Below, piece by piece: positions 27,890 through 37,762 of a stretch of DNA of 64,000 bases (position 1 is the stretch's first letter; each line of letters begins with the position of its first letter). Where the stretch lies: the NCBI GenBank assembly GCA_000155695.1, contig DS990592.1, positions 749,919-813,918 of the forward strand, read 5' to 3'. This DNA comes from Verrucomicrobiia bacterium DG1235 (lineage in GTDB: Bacteria > Verrucomicrobiota > Verrucomicrobiia > Opitutales > Opitutaceae). The position numbers were made by a program, and so were the translations under genes. The notes under the pieces were generated by a model. It saw only the letters and a program-made list of their open reading frames with translations. It had not been told where the DNA came from and did no database searches.

Positions 27890-28660
27890 ATGCATGTTGA
27901 GATGCCGTTCCTCAAGCTCTTCATTTTCAGCATCGTCGGACTGCTCCTCTGTTCCTGCGAATCAACTAAGGTCACTCCGCTGGCGTCTACGAAGATCGTT
28001 CTCATCGGCGATTCGACGATGGCGGAAAAGCTGGAAAGTAAGCGTCCAGAAACGGGCTGGGGAGAAGCCTTGTCGCCACTTTTTGATGACACCGTCGCTA
28101 TTTCAAACCATGCGGTAAACGGACGCAGCACGAAGAGTTTCATCGACGAAGGCCGTTGGGATGCCGCGCTCGCGGAGCTTATGGCAGGGGATATCTTAGT
28201 CGTCGAGTTCGGGCACAACGATCAGAAGAGTCGCGATGCCAAGCGTTTCGCCGCTCCATGGGAAGGCTACAGCGAGAATCTGCGTCGGTTTACTGGGGAA
28301 GCTCAAGCGAAGGGAGCGGATGTTATCCTCCTTAGCTCGATTTGCCGTAGAAAATTCGAGGAAAACGGAACGCTTCTCGATACTCATGGGGAATATCCGG
28401 CGGCCGTGAAGGCGGTCGCGTTGGAGTTCGGCGTCGCGTTTGTGGATATGGAAGCCCTGTCGCGAGAGCTGTTGGTTGAACTTGGACCGGAGCGATCCGC
28501 GGCGCTCTTTCTGCACCTAGCGCCGGGCGAGAATGCGAACTATCCTGAAGGGAAATCGGATGACACACACCTCAAACCCGAAGGGGCCAGACTTCACGCG
28601 GAGCTTTTCGTGGAAGAACTGCGAAGAATCAGACATCCGCTGTCGAAGCTCCTGAGATAA
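27890..28660 (+). CDS. SGNH-hydrolase acetylesterase, rhamnogalacturonan acetylesterase-like (CE12)
   Basis: The 256-residue protein has an N-terminal hydrophobic segment ending LLLCSC, a possible lipobox with C23. The SGNH blocks follow: GDST at 40-43 with nucleophile S42, NGRS at 77-80 and GHND at 108-111, and the Asp/His pair is in a C-terminal DDTHLKPEG. This order matches CE12 rhamnogalacturonan acetylesterases, which deacetylate pectin side regions; acetylxylan is a possible alternative substrate. Start choice is uncertain: ATG at 27890 or 27902, or a GTG at 27851 right after the terminator. Confidence 0.87.
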   Translation: MHVEMPFLKLFIFSIVGLLLCSCESTKVTPLASTKIVLIGDSTMAEKLESKRPETGWGEALSPLFDDTVAISNHAVNGRSTKSFIDEGRWDAALAELMAGDILVVEFGHNDQKSRDAKRFAAPWEGYSENLRRFTGEAQAKGADVILLSSICRRKFEENGTLLDTHGEYPAAVKAVALEFGVAFVDMEALSRELLVELGPERSAALFLHLAPGENANYPEGKSDDTHLKPEGARLHAELFVEELRRIRHPLSKLLR

Positions 28661-28672
28661 GGTAGAACGGCA

Positions 28673-29356
28673 CTAGCGAAGCGCCGATGTATCGAACGTT
28701 TTCTCGAGGAACGGTTTCGCGTGCTCGAGTGACTCAAACTGCTCTTGCACGCGGCTTAACGAGTCGGCGTCGTGCGGGCACATGTCGGGAATGAGGATGG
28801 TGTACATGCCGGCATCGTGAGCAGAGCGGATCCCGTTAACTGAATCCTCGAAGGCGATACAGTGTTGAGGGTCGATTTCAAGCCGTTGAGCGGCAAGTAG
28901 ATAAGGTTCCGGGTGGGGCTTGCCATTGGTCACTTGGTCGCCGGTCACGATTTTGTCGAAGTGCTCCAGTAGGCCGTGGTGGATGAGCTTTCGCGAGGCG
29001 TATCGATAGGAGGAGGAGGTAGCGAGGGCCTGCTGGACTCCTAGCTCGACGAGCAGCCCCAGGCACTCCCTCGCACCCGGCTTTAGCGGCGGACCCTTTT
29101 TCAAGAGTTTGTCATACTCTAAACTGGCAACTCTCGTTAGTTCGGCGACATCGGTGTTCGCTCCGAGCACGTCGAGCAGTCGGGCCTGGATGGCCTTTGA
29201 ATTCATGCCGATGAGCGATTGAAAAAAAGGAAGGTCGATTTCAAGACCCACCGCTTCGGCTCCAGCTTTCCAAGCTACGAATGAGAGACGTTCGGTATCG
29301 AAAATGAGACCGTCCATGTCCCAAACGACTGCTTTAAATTGTCGTTTTGTACCCAC
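28673..29356 (-). CDS. HAD-superfamily sugar phosphatase/beta-phosphoglucomutase-like protein
   Basis: The 227-residue protein has motif I VVWDMDGLIFDTE (nucleophile D13, acid D15), an alpha-helical cap (about 25-90), motif II LATSSS, motif III lysine in GKPHPEPYL and motif IV IAFEDSVNGIRSA. It belongs to the DhaL/YcjU-like group that acts on small sugar phosphates by hydrolysis or mutase chemistry. Which one is not clear from sequence. It converges on the SGNH esterase gene with a 12-bp gap. Confidence 0.9.
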   Translation of the reverse strand: MGTKRQFKAVVWDMDGLIFDTERLSFVAWKAGAEAVGLEIDLPFFQSLIGMNSKAIQARLLDVLGANTDVAELTRVASLEYDKLLKKGPPLKPGARECLGLLVELGVQQALATSSSYRYASRKLIHHGLLEHFDKIVTGDQVTNGKPHPEPYLLAAQRLEIDPQHCIAFEDSVNGIRSAHDAGMYTILIPDMCPHDADSLSRVQEQFESLEHAKPFLEKTFDTSALR

Positions 29357-29450
29357 GAGCCACAGGAAGGGAAAAGGTGGATCGGTACAACTCCAATTCT
29401 TGCGTTCTTATCTAAGCAGGCGTAGCTATCGCTGACTTAACGCGGTTATT

Positions 29451-32400
29451 ATGTCTGACAAATCGAGCTCTCGGAATCCTTGGCGCAAACGAATCCTGAT
29501 ATCCGGATTGGTCCTTTTCACCCTCTACTTGTGTTTCGGCATTTGGGGTGTTCCGGCGATTCTCGTTTCGCAGGCCCAGAAGCATGGAAGCGAGGCGTTG
29601 GGTCGGGAAGTGACAATAGGCAGGGCAAGCTTCAACCCCTTCTCTTTTGAGACGAAGATCTATAATCTCGTGATCGCGGAAGCAGACGGGAAATCGGGAA
29701 GCCTTCTAAAAGTCGGCAAACTGTCGGCAAATGTGCAGCTCTCCAGTGTTTTTGGGACGATTCTTCTCAAGTCCGTGGAAATTGAAGACAGCGATATTTG
29801 GATAACTAAGGACGCAGCTGGAAGGCTTAGTTTTCAGGATGTGCTGGACGGCTTCAATGCGGAGGCCACGCCAGATGAAGAGGAACCGTCGAGCGAGATC
29901 ACGGCTCAAATCATGAAAACTTCGGTGGATAATTTCAATCTGCATTTCACCGACTCCAGCCTCCCGAGCGACTATGAGGAAACCCTTACGATCGAATCCT
30001 TCAACGGTCGAGACATTGGCACAGTTGAAAAAGTCAGTATCAAATCTTCGGATACGGGTGGACCTGCTTACCATTGGGACTTCGGTGGAGTGGTTAAGAC
30101 AGCTAGCGGCGCAAACCTCGCTATAGACGGGGGAGCCACCGGTCAACTACCATGGAGTTTCGAGTTGAACGCTTCTTTGGCTGATTTTCCCTTAGCGAGC
30201 TTGCAAGCGTACATCGACGAATCGGTGATCGCCCAAGTCGAAGGAGCTCTCGGTTTCGACTTCAATGCTCAGATCGTATTGGCAGAGGAAGGAGCTGAGA
30301 TCGTCGTCGCTGGAGATTTGGGCCTAAACGGTTTTTCCATCTCGGACCCTGAGCAGGAATTTGTCGCTCTCGAATCGCTGACTTTTTCAGGCTTGAGAGC
30401 GGACGCTGTCACCATGGATATCTCAATTGCAGATGTATCCATGGCATCTCCTGCCTTTTCTGCGATTCTCCTTGAAGACGGAAGCCTGCGCCTGCCTGCG
30501 TTCAGGGAATCGACCTCAAGCGTAGCGAGCGCTGCAGAAGAGGAGAATGCTCCGTTCGTTTTCACCGCTGCTATCGAAGGGGTAAGCCTTTCGAAGGGCA
30601 GTTTCGCTTTTGAGGATCGAAGCCTCGCGACTCCTTTCTCGACAATCGTCGAAAACATAGAACTTGCTTTGAGCGATCTCAAAGCGACCCAAACAGTGGA
30701 GGCCTACGATGCTTCCGGGGGAATGAGCCTAGGCATGACGCTTCTTGGCGGAAGTCTTCAATTGGACTCGAAGCTCGAGGCTCTAAGAGGTTTAGCGACA
30801 GCAACGCTTGCGATTGATGAGCTTCAACTGTCTGAACTGCAGTCCTACGTGAGCGAGTATGCGAACGTGGAGTTGCAGGAAGGCGCGTTCTCCGCGGAGC
30901 TCAGCGCGAAACTCGAGAGTATGGCGAATCCCTCAGCGACTGGATCGCTTAAACTGTCAGGTCTGAAACTCAACGAACTCGGCAACGAGCGTGAAATGCT
31001 GGCGCTTCAGCGGCTCTCACTTGAAGGAATAGAATTCCTTGGAGATTCCGTTTCCTTTAAAAGCGTACAAATCGTAGAACCGCTGCTGACGGTTTGGCAA
31101 AATGAAGAGGGCGCGAATCTGAGCCGTATCGCTAAGATCGAGGAAAAGGCGGAAGAGGTTGTTTCAGAAGTTGAGGCTGAAACCGGATTGGCGGTTAATA
31201 TCGAAACCTTTGAGTTGCTTTCAGGTGGTGTTGATTTTGTGGATACAACACCGCTTTCGACGCACAAGAGCCGCATCAGCGGATTTGACGTGAAGATAGA
31301 ATCAATTTCTGCGAATCCGGAAAGTCTGGCGTCTTTTGAGTTTAGAGGTACGATCGATGGTAGCGCTCGCCTCCAAGGGGAGGGCAAGTTAAACGTCATG
31401 GATCCGAAACAGTATTTGGATTTGGATATGAGCTTTCGGGGGTACGACCTGACCGCAACGAGTCCCTATTGGGAGACTTATCTCGGTCGGGCTTTGGCGA
31501 AAGGTCAATTTGAGATTACCTCGAAATATTCAGTCAGAGACAATCAGCTCGACGGTACGAACAACTTCAGAATTGATCAGCTAACGCTTGGCGAAAAGGT
31601 CGAAAGCGATCAGGCGATGAGCCTACCTTTGGGTTTTGCGATTAAGCTGATGAGTGACCCGAGTGGTGTTATTTCATACGATGGGCTTCCTGTTCAGGGC
31701 GACTTGTCAGATCCGCAAGTGAAACCATGGGGACTTGTTGGCAGAGCCATTCGAAACCTTATTCTTAATGCGGTGGCATCCCCGTTTAAGTTCTTAGCTG
31801 GCATGGTGGGAGGTCGCGACGACTTGGATACAATCCAGTTTGAAATGGGCTCCGTGGAAATCAGTCCAGAGGGGCTTGAGAAAGTTGCTGCCTTGCAGCA
31901 GATTATGAAGCTCCGCCCGGGACTTACCATTGATGTCGCTTATAAGATGGATGAAAAGGAGGCGTCGTATCTTTTGTCTCAATACGAGAAGCGTCGCTTA
32001 CTGAATCCTGCTTTCGAAGCGGTAAGTGGACTCGATCTGCTCCAACCGATTGATGGCCTCGCGTTGAGAGCGGTCGTTACTGAGGAGTATACGAAGAGTG
32101 AAGAGCTCGGATCAGAATCCGTAGCTGCTATGTCGTCTGGAGATGCCTCTCCTCCTGCCGAAGAAGCTACGCCGGGAAAAACTGGGGTCGTTAAACGATT
32201 GGTAGGCGTGTTCAAGCGAAAGAAAGAGGAGGTCGATTCCGCTCAGGACTTGGAAGAAAACTCGCCTGAAGTAGCGCCTATTGCCGAGGAGGCTAGCGAG
32301 GTTCGAGAACTTAGCTTTGAAGAAAAACTTACTGTCGTACTGTCGAAACAGCCATCGCTTACTATCGATGATAACTGGCTGGCGGATCTAGCGAGCGAGC

Positions 32401-32531
32401 GTATCCAAAACTTCAAACTCGCTTTATTAGCAGACGAGGCAATCGATAATAGCCGCGTTTTCGCAACAGAATTGCCTGAAAGCGATACGAACAAGCCGGT
32501 TGGTTCGCTGCTAATCAAGGTTATAGATTAA
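29451..32531 (+). CDS. Large DUF748/AsmA-like envelope protein
   Basis: The 1026-residue protein has one N-terminal membrane helix (about 13-33, ILISGLVLFTLYLCFGIWGVP). A long beta-rich periplasmic region follows, starting with ALGREVTIGRASFNPFSFETKIYNLVI, the DUF748 opening. A second block around 590-760 (VNIETFELLSGGVDFVDTT, GRALAKGQFEITSKYSVRDNQLDG) repeats the fold. Near the C terminus there is a charged low-complexity stretch (about 895-970). Proteins of this AsmA-like class bridge inner and outer membranes and move lipids or help outer-membrane assembly; its exact role is inferred from that class. The gene is monocistronic. Confidence 0.82.
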   Translation: MSDKSSSRNPWRKRILISGLVLFTLYLCFGIWGVPAILVSQAQKHGSEALGREVTIGRASFNPFSFETKIYNLVIAEADGKSGSLLKVGKLSANVQLSSVFGTILLKSVEIEDSDIWITKDAAGRLSFQDVLDGFNAEATPDEEEPSSEITAQIMKTSVDNFNLHFTDSSLPSDYEETLTIESFNGRDIGTVEKVSIKSSDTGGPAYHWDFGGVVKTASGANLAIDGGATGQLPWSFELNASLADFPLASLQAYIDESVIAQVEGALGFDFNAQIVLAEEGAEIVVAGDLGLNGFSISDPEQEFVALESLTFSGLRADAVTMDISIADVSMASPAFSAILLEDGSLRLPAFRESTSSVASAAEEENAPFVFTAAIEGVSLSKGSFAFEDRSLATPFSTIVENIELALSDLKATQTVEAYDASGGMSLGMTLLGGSLQLDSKLEALRGLATATLAIDELQLSELQSYVSEYANVELQEGAFSAELSAKLESMANPSATGSLKLSGLKLNELGNEREMLALQRLSLEGIEFLGDSVSFKSVQIVEPLLTVWQNEEGANLSRIAKIEEKAEEVVSEVEAETGLAVNIETFELLSGGVDFVDTTPLSTHKSRISGFDVKIESISANPESLASFEFRGTIDGSARLQGEGKLNVMDPKQYLDLDMSFRGYDLTATSPYWETYLGRALAKGQFEITSKYSVRDNQLDGTNNFRIDQLTLGEKVESDQAMSLPLGFAIKLMSDPSGVISYDGLPVQGDLSDPQVKPWGLVGRAIRNLILNAVASPFKFLAGMVGGRDDLDTIQFEMGSVEISPEGLEKVAALQQIMKLRPGLTIDVAYKMDEKEASYLLSQYEKRRLLNPAFEAVSGLDLLQPIDGLALRAVVTEEYTKSEELGSESVAAMSSGDASPPAEEATPGKTGVVKRLVGVFKRKKEEVDSAQDLEENSPEVAPIAEEASEVRELSFEEKLTVVLSKQPSLTIDDNWLADLASERIQNFKLALLADEAIDNSRVFATELPESDTNKPVGSLLIKVID

Positions 32532-32543
32532 CATCTTGAATTT

Positions 32544-33155
32544 CTAGCTGCCAAACTCGCGATCGATTCGACGCGTTGCGAGTAGACTTCTAACGCGCTC
32601 GGAGAGCGTGTCTTTGTTCACAATCCCGGTATGCCGGAATTGGATACGCCCTTCTTGGTCTACGATGAGGAGCGTTGGAATGGCTTCCGCTTGGCCAAAT
32701 GCTTCCACGACAGAAGGAGTCACGCGAGCGATCCGGTAGTTGATGCCAACCGCTTCGGCGTAGGCCTTAAGGTCCTTGTGCTTCTCGTCCACCGAGAGGC
32801 CGATGATCTCGACTTCGTCAGGCGAAAACTCTTCACGGAGCGCGACCAGATCGGGAATCTCCTTTTTGCAGCCGCCACACCATGTTGCCCAATAGACGAA
32901 GACACCAACTTTGCCCTCGAGATCAGTGCTAGAAATCAAGTTGCCCTGTATGTCGACCGCAGTCCAATTGGCCTCTTTCACCGATGGCAATTCGGGCTTT
33001 CTCGCTGTCTGGTCTTCATTGGCGCCGAAAGCGCTCTCTGCCATGTTCACAACGACACAGCTCGGGCAGTCCTTGGTCCCGAGACTGATCCCGATCCAGA
33101 AAGCAGCGATCGTGATCAGAAAGATGGTAGAAAAGTGGTGTTTGATAAATTCCAT
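32544..33155 (-). CDS. Membrane-anchored TlpA/ResA-like thioredoxin
   Basis: The 203-residue protein has one N-terminal membrane helix (about 9-26) and a periplasmic thioredoxin fold with WATWCGGC (C93, C96). Downstream are the EVEIIGLSVDEKHKDLKAYA strand-helix and the cis-proline region AIPTLLIVDQEG. A second CPSC pair at 30-33 directly after the helix is unusual and might exchange electrons with the catalytic site. It should reduce disulfides on the periplasmic side. It converges with the DUF748 gene (12-bp gap). Confidence 0.88.
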   Translation of the reverse strand: MEFIKHHFSTIFLITIAAFWIGISLGTKDCPSCVVVNMAESAFGANEDQTARKPELPSVKEANWTAVDIQGNLISSTDLEGKVGVFVYWATWCGGCKKEIPDLVALREEFSPDEVEIIGLSVDEKHKDLKAYAEAVGINYRIARVTPSVVEAFGQAEAIPTLLIVDQEGRIQFRHTGIVNKDTLSERVRSLLATRRIDREFGS

Positions 33156-33273
33156 TTAGCTATGAACTATGCCAGAGGAACGGCTCTGAGAGGTCTGTGA
33201 TTTCGCGTATTTTCCACGAGGTTATACCCTAGGTACTACTTTGGGTAAAATTCAAGAAAAGCCCGTGACGCTC

Positions 33274-35856
33274 TTATATTTGAGTGAGCTCACCGTAGAG
33301 AGGCAGTAGGCTCTCCCGGCGCACCCAGCCACTTTCACCGTTGGGAAGACTGATTTTCATCCAACCGAGAAAGGATTTCTCAAATCTCGCAACGGACCCT
33401 TCGCTTACGGAGGAGCTAACTTGATCTGGCTGCAGGTCGGTGGGGATTGAGAGCAAGGCAGATTCTTGTATGACAAGGAGGGTATTGGGATCGCCTAGCG
33501 CTTCATACTTCATATGCGCCCAAATCGAAAAATAAGCTAACACTCCCGCGAGCAGACCTAAGATGAAAAGCGGGCTCGCCAGCTTCCGGGCGGGACGCAA
33601 GTAGAGGGCAAGTATCGAAAGCGAAAGGAGAGCCCCTAGCGCCCAGAGTGAGTGAACCGAAAGGCTTTGCCAAGCAGCTGGAGAACGTAACTTCACAAGT
33701 GCGTAAAGCCCCTCGCTTTCCAGCAGCGACTGCAGCACCGGATCGTAGGCGGATGTATTCTGATGAGCGATACGGAGGTTCCATGCTACCTCCTCATTGC
33801 TGGGATCGAGGCAAAAAGAGCCGGTCCAAAGTCCCCATGCACGCGACCAATCGCCGAGCTGAGCTGCGGCGAGTCCAGCATTGTATCGGTATTCGAATAC
33901 CTCGGGAGATTCGTTGATGGCCTCGACCCATTTTGCGGAAGCAGCCTTAAACTTGCCTTGATTGTAGAGACTGTTTACTTCGGCGCTTTCGGATTGCGCA
34001 GACAGGTTTTGCACGGCCAAAGTCAGTAGAGCGAGGATCGCGAAAGTTGGCACCCAGCTTTTGTATTTAAAAACCTGAGACGGGTTGAAGGACTTGCTGG
34101 GACAGGCACTGCAAGCGAGGCGTTGCAGGCGTAGCCACTCTTCGTGATCGTAATCCGCAACGCCGAAAAGAGCTTGGTCGGAGAGTTGCCAAGCGTTTCT
34201 CCAGTTCGCCGCGAACTCCTCGCCGCGAAGCTGAAGGGCGGCAGTCGCGACTTCGTCAGGAGTTGGTTCGATAGCGGAAAGGGCGAAATAGCGGGCTGCC
34301 GCGTCCCGCCATTTCAGGTGAAGCTTCTTACGCGCTTCTGGATCGTCGGGGAATTTTGAGCGGGAGATTTTGCGAAGTTCGGACAGCGCTTTTCGCTCCG
34401 ATTTTCGAGGATCGTTTGCAAAGCCTTTGGCGAATGCGAGCAAGAACCAAAATGCTAGCGGGCAGGCGAGGGCGACTAAGGTTGGCTTGTAGATCGTTTT
34501 CGCAATCGTCGGTATCGCGAAGGAGCTTGCGCCGCTCAAGGGATCCTTGAGCAGTTCCGGCGGCTTGAGGAACACGTTTTGTCCGTTCGGATCAAGGGTG
34601 TAGGTTTCCTGATTCGCAGGACCTGAACCGGAGACGATTTCCGGCGCGTCGCCCTCCAGAGCAGAACTGAGGCTCGGGTTCGTGGGTGCGGCTGGAACGA
34701 TCGTTACGGTCTTGGCCGGGATTTCTATGGTTTTGTAAGATTCGCTGACCGGGTCGAAGTAAGTGTACTGGACCGGGCCGAACTCGAAACTTCCTACCTC
34801 GGTCGGAATGAGAACGATGTCCTCTGTCTGTCGGCCAGTGAAAAGGTCGTCGTCTTCAAACTCGTTTTTGATTTCTGGCTGTATCGCCTTGAATCGACTC
34901 GAGACTGAGCGGGGAGGAACGCCGATGCCGGCCGGCCAATTTCCCGAGCCGCTGAGTTCCAAGGTCCAGGTTATCGGCTCGCCGATTTGTACCTCTTCTG
35001 GAACGACACGCGATTCAAGAGCGAAAGATCCAACGGCTCCTCGAAACGAAGCCGGAGCTCCGTTCGGGAGTGGCAGCACTTCGACCGAGAACGGATCCGA
35101 CTCGATAGTAAACGCGTCATAGACAGGCTCCTGGAAAAGGAAGTCGCGTCTCCGTCCGATCACTACAGTCGCTTCCTGACGAGCTCCCTCGACTTCCAGG
35201 AAACCGCTCTGTGTGGCCATGGCCTTCGCGGTGTAAACTTTGACGACGTATTGAGAGCCATCGTAGTTGACGCCTGTTACTTGTCCGTCGACCAGACCGC
35301 CGGTGACGAGGGTTGAAGGGTTCCAAGTGGGTACTGACAAATCGGCGAGCTGGTAGTCTTGCTTGGCCCCGGCGATGTATTCGAGCTCGAAGACTTCACC
35401 TTCGTAAATGGAGGGGTCTCTGGTTTGAAACAGAGACATGAACACCTCGTCAGGACTGATGCCGGTGTTTCCAACGGTCGCTTCTACCACTTCAAAGCGG
35501 GCGGGTGATACGGTGAGCTCGCCTTCGGAAGTTTTAACGCGAAAGGCTGGAATCGTAAGTGTACCTTGGCTCGAGGGAATAGCTTGGTAATTGAAAATCG
35601 TTTTCGCGCTCAAGCGACCGTTGATGATGGTGCGGGAGTTTGAGCGACCTCGAAAACTGAGCTGAAGCCCCGGCGCGTTTGGTAAGCTAGGGTCTCCGTC
35701 CGGCTCGCAGGAGTCGTAGAACAGATCGATGGCATTCGACTTGCCTTGCTGCATTGTTCCGCTGCTAGGAGACCAGTAGACGGACTGACTCCAAGAGATG
35801 GATACACAGCTAAGAGTGAGGAGACTTAGAATGAATTTTAACTTGAGGAAACGCAT
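33274..35856 (-). CDS. batD: BatD-like protein fused to a BatE-like TPR/SH3 part
   Basis: The 860-residue protein has a signal peptide and a BatD extracytoplasmic region (about 25-390, with GLQLSFRGRSNSRTIING and GTLTIPAFRV). After that come a membrane helix (about 458-478), a charged cytoplasmic-like segment, a second helix (603-620), a tetratricopeptide part (627-700, NSLYNQGKFKAASAKWVEAI then YNAGLAAAQLGDW), two more helices (735-753, 760-780) and a small SH3-like end (785-860) finishing GWMKISLPNGESGWVRRESLLPL. In other phyla BatD and BatE are usually separate, so this looks like a natural fusion. It is the last gene of the moxR-bat operon. The ATG at 35856, two bases after the previous stop, is preferred to a TTG at 35865. 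Confidence 0.85.
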   Translation of the reverse strand: MRFLKLKFILSLLTLSCVSISWSQSVYWSPSSGTMQQGKSNAIDLFYDSCEPDGDPSLPNAPGLQLSFRGRSNSRTIINGRLSAKTIFNYQAIPSSQGTLTIPAFRVKTSEGELTVSPARFEVVEATVGNTGISPDEVFMSLFQTRDPSIYEGEVFELEYIAGAKQDYQLADLSVPTWNPSTLVTGGLVDGQVTGVNYDGSQYVVKVYTAKAMATQSGFLEVEGARQEATVVIGRRRDFLFQEPVYDAFTIESDPFSVEVLPLPNGAPASFRGAVGSFALESRVVPEEVQIGEPITWTLELSGSGNWPAGIGVPPRSVSSRFKAIQPEIKNEFEDDDLFTGRQTEDIVLIPTEVGSFEFGPVQYTYFDPVSESYKTIEIPAKTVTIVPAAPTNPSLSSALEGDAPEIVSGSGPANQETYTLDPNGQNVFLKPPELLKDPLSGASSFAIPTIAKTIYKPTLVALACPLAFWFLLAFAKGFANDPRKSERKALSELRKISRSKFPDDPEARKKLHLKWRDAAARYFALSAIEPTPDEVATAALQLRGEEFAANWRNAWQLSDQALFGVADYDHEEWLRLQRLACSACPSKSFNPSQVFKYKSWVPTFAILALLTLAVQNLSAQSESAEVNSLYNQGKFKAASAKWVEAINESPEVFEYRYNAGLAAAQLGDWSRAWGLWTGSFCLDPSNEEVAWNLRIAHQNTSAYDPVLQSLLESEGLYALVKLRSPAAWQSLSVHSLWALGALLSLSILALYLRPARKLASPLFILGLLAGVLAYFSIWAHMKYEALGDPNTLLVIQESALLSIPTDLQPDQVSSSVSEGSVARFEKSFLGWMKISLPNGESGWVRRESLLPLYGELTQI

Positions 35857-35858
35857 AG

Positions 35859-36731
35859 CTACCAATCTTTGGCATCGGGTTGCGACTTCTGCTTTTCGCC
35901 CGATTGGGCTTCTTGTAGAATCTTGTAAAGTTTTCCAGGCTCGTCCTGCTGCTTCAGCTGTTCGAGCATTTGCATCAATGCCGCTCTTTCTGCCGCGATT
36001 GGCTCGCCGGTCGTTTGCTGGCCGCCCAGCTGCTGCATTTGTTCAGGAGGAGACTGTTGTTGCTCTTGGTTTTGATCGAGCTGGATGTCTTGGGGTTGCT
36101 GATCTTGCTCCAGATCTCCCATCTGAGCCCCGTCTTGAGCTTTGGGCATTTCGGTAGTCTCGTCCTGGCCGCCTTGCTCGCCGGATTGTTCTCCTTCTCC
36201 CTGTGGCTGCTCCTGTTCTTGCTGTTCGCCGTTTTGGCCCTGCTGGGATTCGCTTTGCTGCTGTTCGCTTTGCTCTCCGTCTTGGTTCTGTTGGGATTCG
36301 CTTTGTTCGGATTTATCGCCTGACTGCTGTTGGTCTTGCTCTCCCTGTTCGCCTTCCTGGGAGTCTGAATCTTGGTTTTGCTCCTGCTGCTGCTCGGGAG
36401 GAGGTTCAAGAAGCTTGAGTAACTGCTCTTCCAACGCGTCCCATTCCGGACGCTCCGGTGCGACAGTTCGCCCAGCGGCTACGGCATCGAGAGCGTCGTG
36501 CAATGAAGAATCAGGGAGCTTTTGACCCTGTTGCATCATAGTCTGGGCGACTTGTAGGGTGCCACCGGCCATATTGAGATATTCTTCAGCTCCGATTTCA
36601 TCGAGCTCCGCAATTTGAGAGATGTAGTCCGGCAGCGTCATGCCTTCTTCTTGAGGCTCCGACTCCTGTCCATTGAGATTCCAAAAGGAGAAAGCTAGTA
36701 GAAATGTCGCTAGAAAATGGATACGTTTCAC
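35859..36731 (-). CDS. batC: BatC-like protein with long Gln/Glu-rich region
   Basis: The 290-residue protein has a signal peptide (MKRIHFLATFLLAFSFWNLNG), a short helical domain (30-110) and an extreme low-complexity stretch (about 112-240) made almost only of Q, E, S, G, D and N. A conserved helical end follows (AALMQMLEQLKQQDEPGKLYKIL). The end resembles the BatC/aerotolerance C terminus seen between BatB and BatD genes. Its start overlaps the batB stop by 4 bp. The function is unknown; a scaffold role for the VWA proteins is often proposed for this locus. Confidence 0.72.
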   Translation of the reverse strand: MKRIHFLATFLLAFSFWNLNGQESEPQEEGMTLPDYISQIAELDEIGAEEYLNMAGGTLQVAQTMMQQGQKLPDSSLHDALDAVAAGRTVAPERPEWDALEEQLLKLLEPPPEQQQEQNQDSDSQEGEQGEQDQQQSGDKSEQSESQQNQDGEQSEQQQSESQQGQNGEQQEQEQPQGEGEQSGEQGGQDETTEMPKAQDGAQMGDLEQDQQPQDIQLDQNQEQQQSPPEQMQQLGGQQTTGEPIAAERAALMQMLEQLKQQDEPGKLYKILQEAQSGEKQKSQPDAKDW

Positions 36732-37762
36732 GCTGCTACCTTTCGCTTGATGTTTCTGGCTTTTGGCAAGGCGGGGAACTCCCAGTAAATTGAAAGGAGG
36801 AGTAGGGCGAGTCCCGGCGCCAGGAAATAATGGTAGCGTTCGATTTCGGCTTCTTCGCGTTCTCGTTCAGTGAGGTTTGCTTGACCCTTCTTTACGGTAT
36901 CTTCCACGAGCTGCGGCAAGTCGATCCAGACGCTGGCTTCTCTGTATTCGCCCTCAGTGATTCTCGCGATTTGGCTGAGCGTATTCGGTTCTAGCTTACT
37001 CAAGACGACCGCTCCATTGGGATCTTTGAGATAACCGCCTGCGCCATCGGGGATGAAGCTCCCTTCTTTCGTGCCGAAGCCGAGACAGATCGCTCTAACA
37101 TTCTGCTCCTTCAGCTCTTCGGCTTTCGCCTTCCAATTTGAGTCGAGGCTTTCGCCGTCGCTGATAATGATGAGAAATCGATCCGCCATGCCATCCGACT
37201 GCTCGAATGAGTCGAGAGCGGTCGTCAGCATCGCTTCGTAGTTGGTGCCGCCTTGCGGAATAAAGCTTGGATTGATTTCCTTTAGGAAGCCTCGAAGGAT
37301 TTGGTAGTCGGGGCTCATCGGACTCTGCAGAAAGGCAGTGCCGGCGAATACGACGAGTCCGACACTTTCGCCCTCAAGCGTATCAAGCATGCTTTCGACC
37401 ACGAGTTTGGCCCGATCGAGTCGACTTGGCTTCATGTCGTCTGCTAGCATGCTTTTAGAGAGGTCCATCGCTATGATGACTTCGCGGCTTCGTTCGAAGG
37501 TGATGCGTTTCTCCGTGCCCCAACGTGGTTGTGCGATGGATACGACAAGCAAGGCCAAGGCAGAGCAGAGGAGGGCTTTCGGTGGGCGTACTTTCGAGCG
37601 TGGAGCAGGCTTGATTCCGCCGAATCCGGCGGTTGCCCATTGAGCTTGGCGTCCGCGACTGCGCGCGGAGGCCCGACTTCGGTGAAAGAGATTCCATGCG
37701 AAAAACAGAGCAGGGAAGGCGAGTGCCCAAAGCCATTCTTCATTTCCCCAGCTTACATTCAT
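36728..37762 (-). CDS. batB: BatB-like VWA-domain membrane protein
   Basis: The 344-residue protein has N-terminal helices (about 9-26 and 62-78), a von Willebrand A domain with the metal-ion site D100-x-S102-x-S104 (AMDLSKSM), then threonine T in GGTNYEA and D in IIISDGES, and a C-terminal helix (about 310-330). VWA domains bind protein partners through a divalent metal. The helix-VWA-helix layout is that of BatA/BatB aerotolerance proteins. It overlaps both neighbours by 4 bp in the moxR-bat operon. Confidence 0.9.
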   Translation of the reverse strand: MNVSWGNEEWLWALAFPALFFAWNLFHRSRASARSRGRQAQWATAGFGGIKPAPRSKVRPPKALLCSALALLVVSIAQPRWGTEKRITFERSREVIIAMDLSKSMLADDMKPSRLDRAKLVVESMLDTLEGESVGLVVFAGTAFLQSPMSPDYQILRGFLKEINPSFIPQGGTNYEAMLTTALDSFEQSDGMADRFLIIISDGESLDSNWKAKAEELKEQNVRAICLGFGTKEGSFIPDGAGGYLKDPNGAVVLSKLEPNTLSQIARITEGEYREASVWIDLPQLVEDTVKKGQANLTEREREEAEIERYHYFLAPGLALLLLSIYWEFPALPKARNIKRKVAA

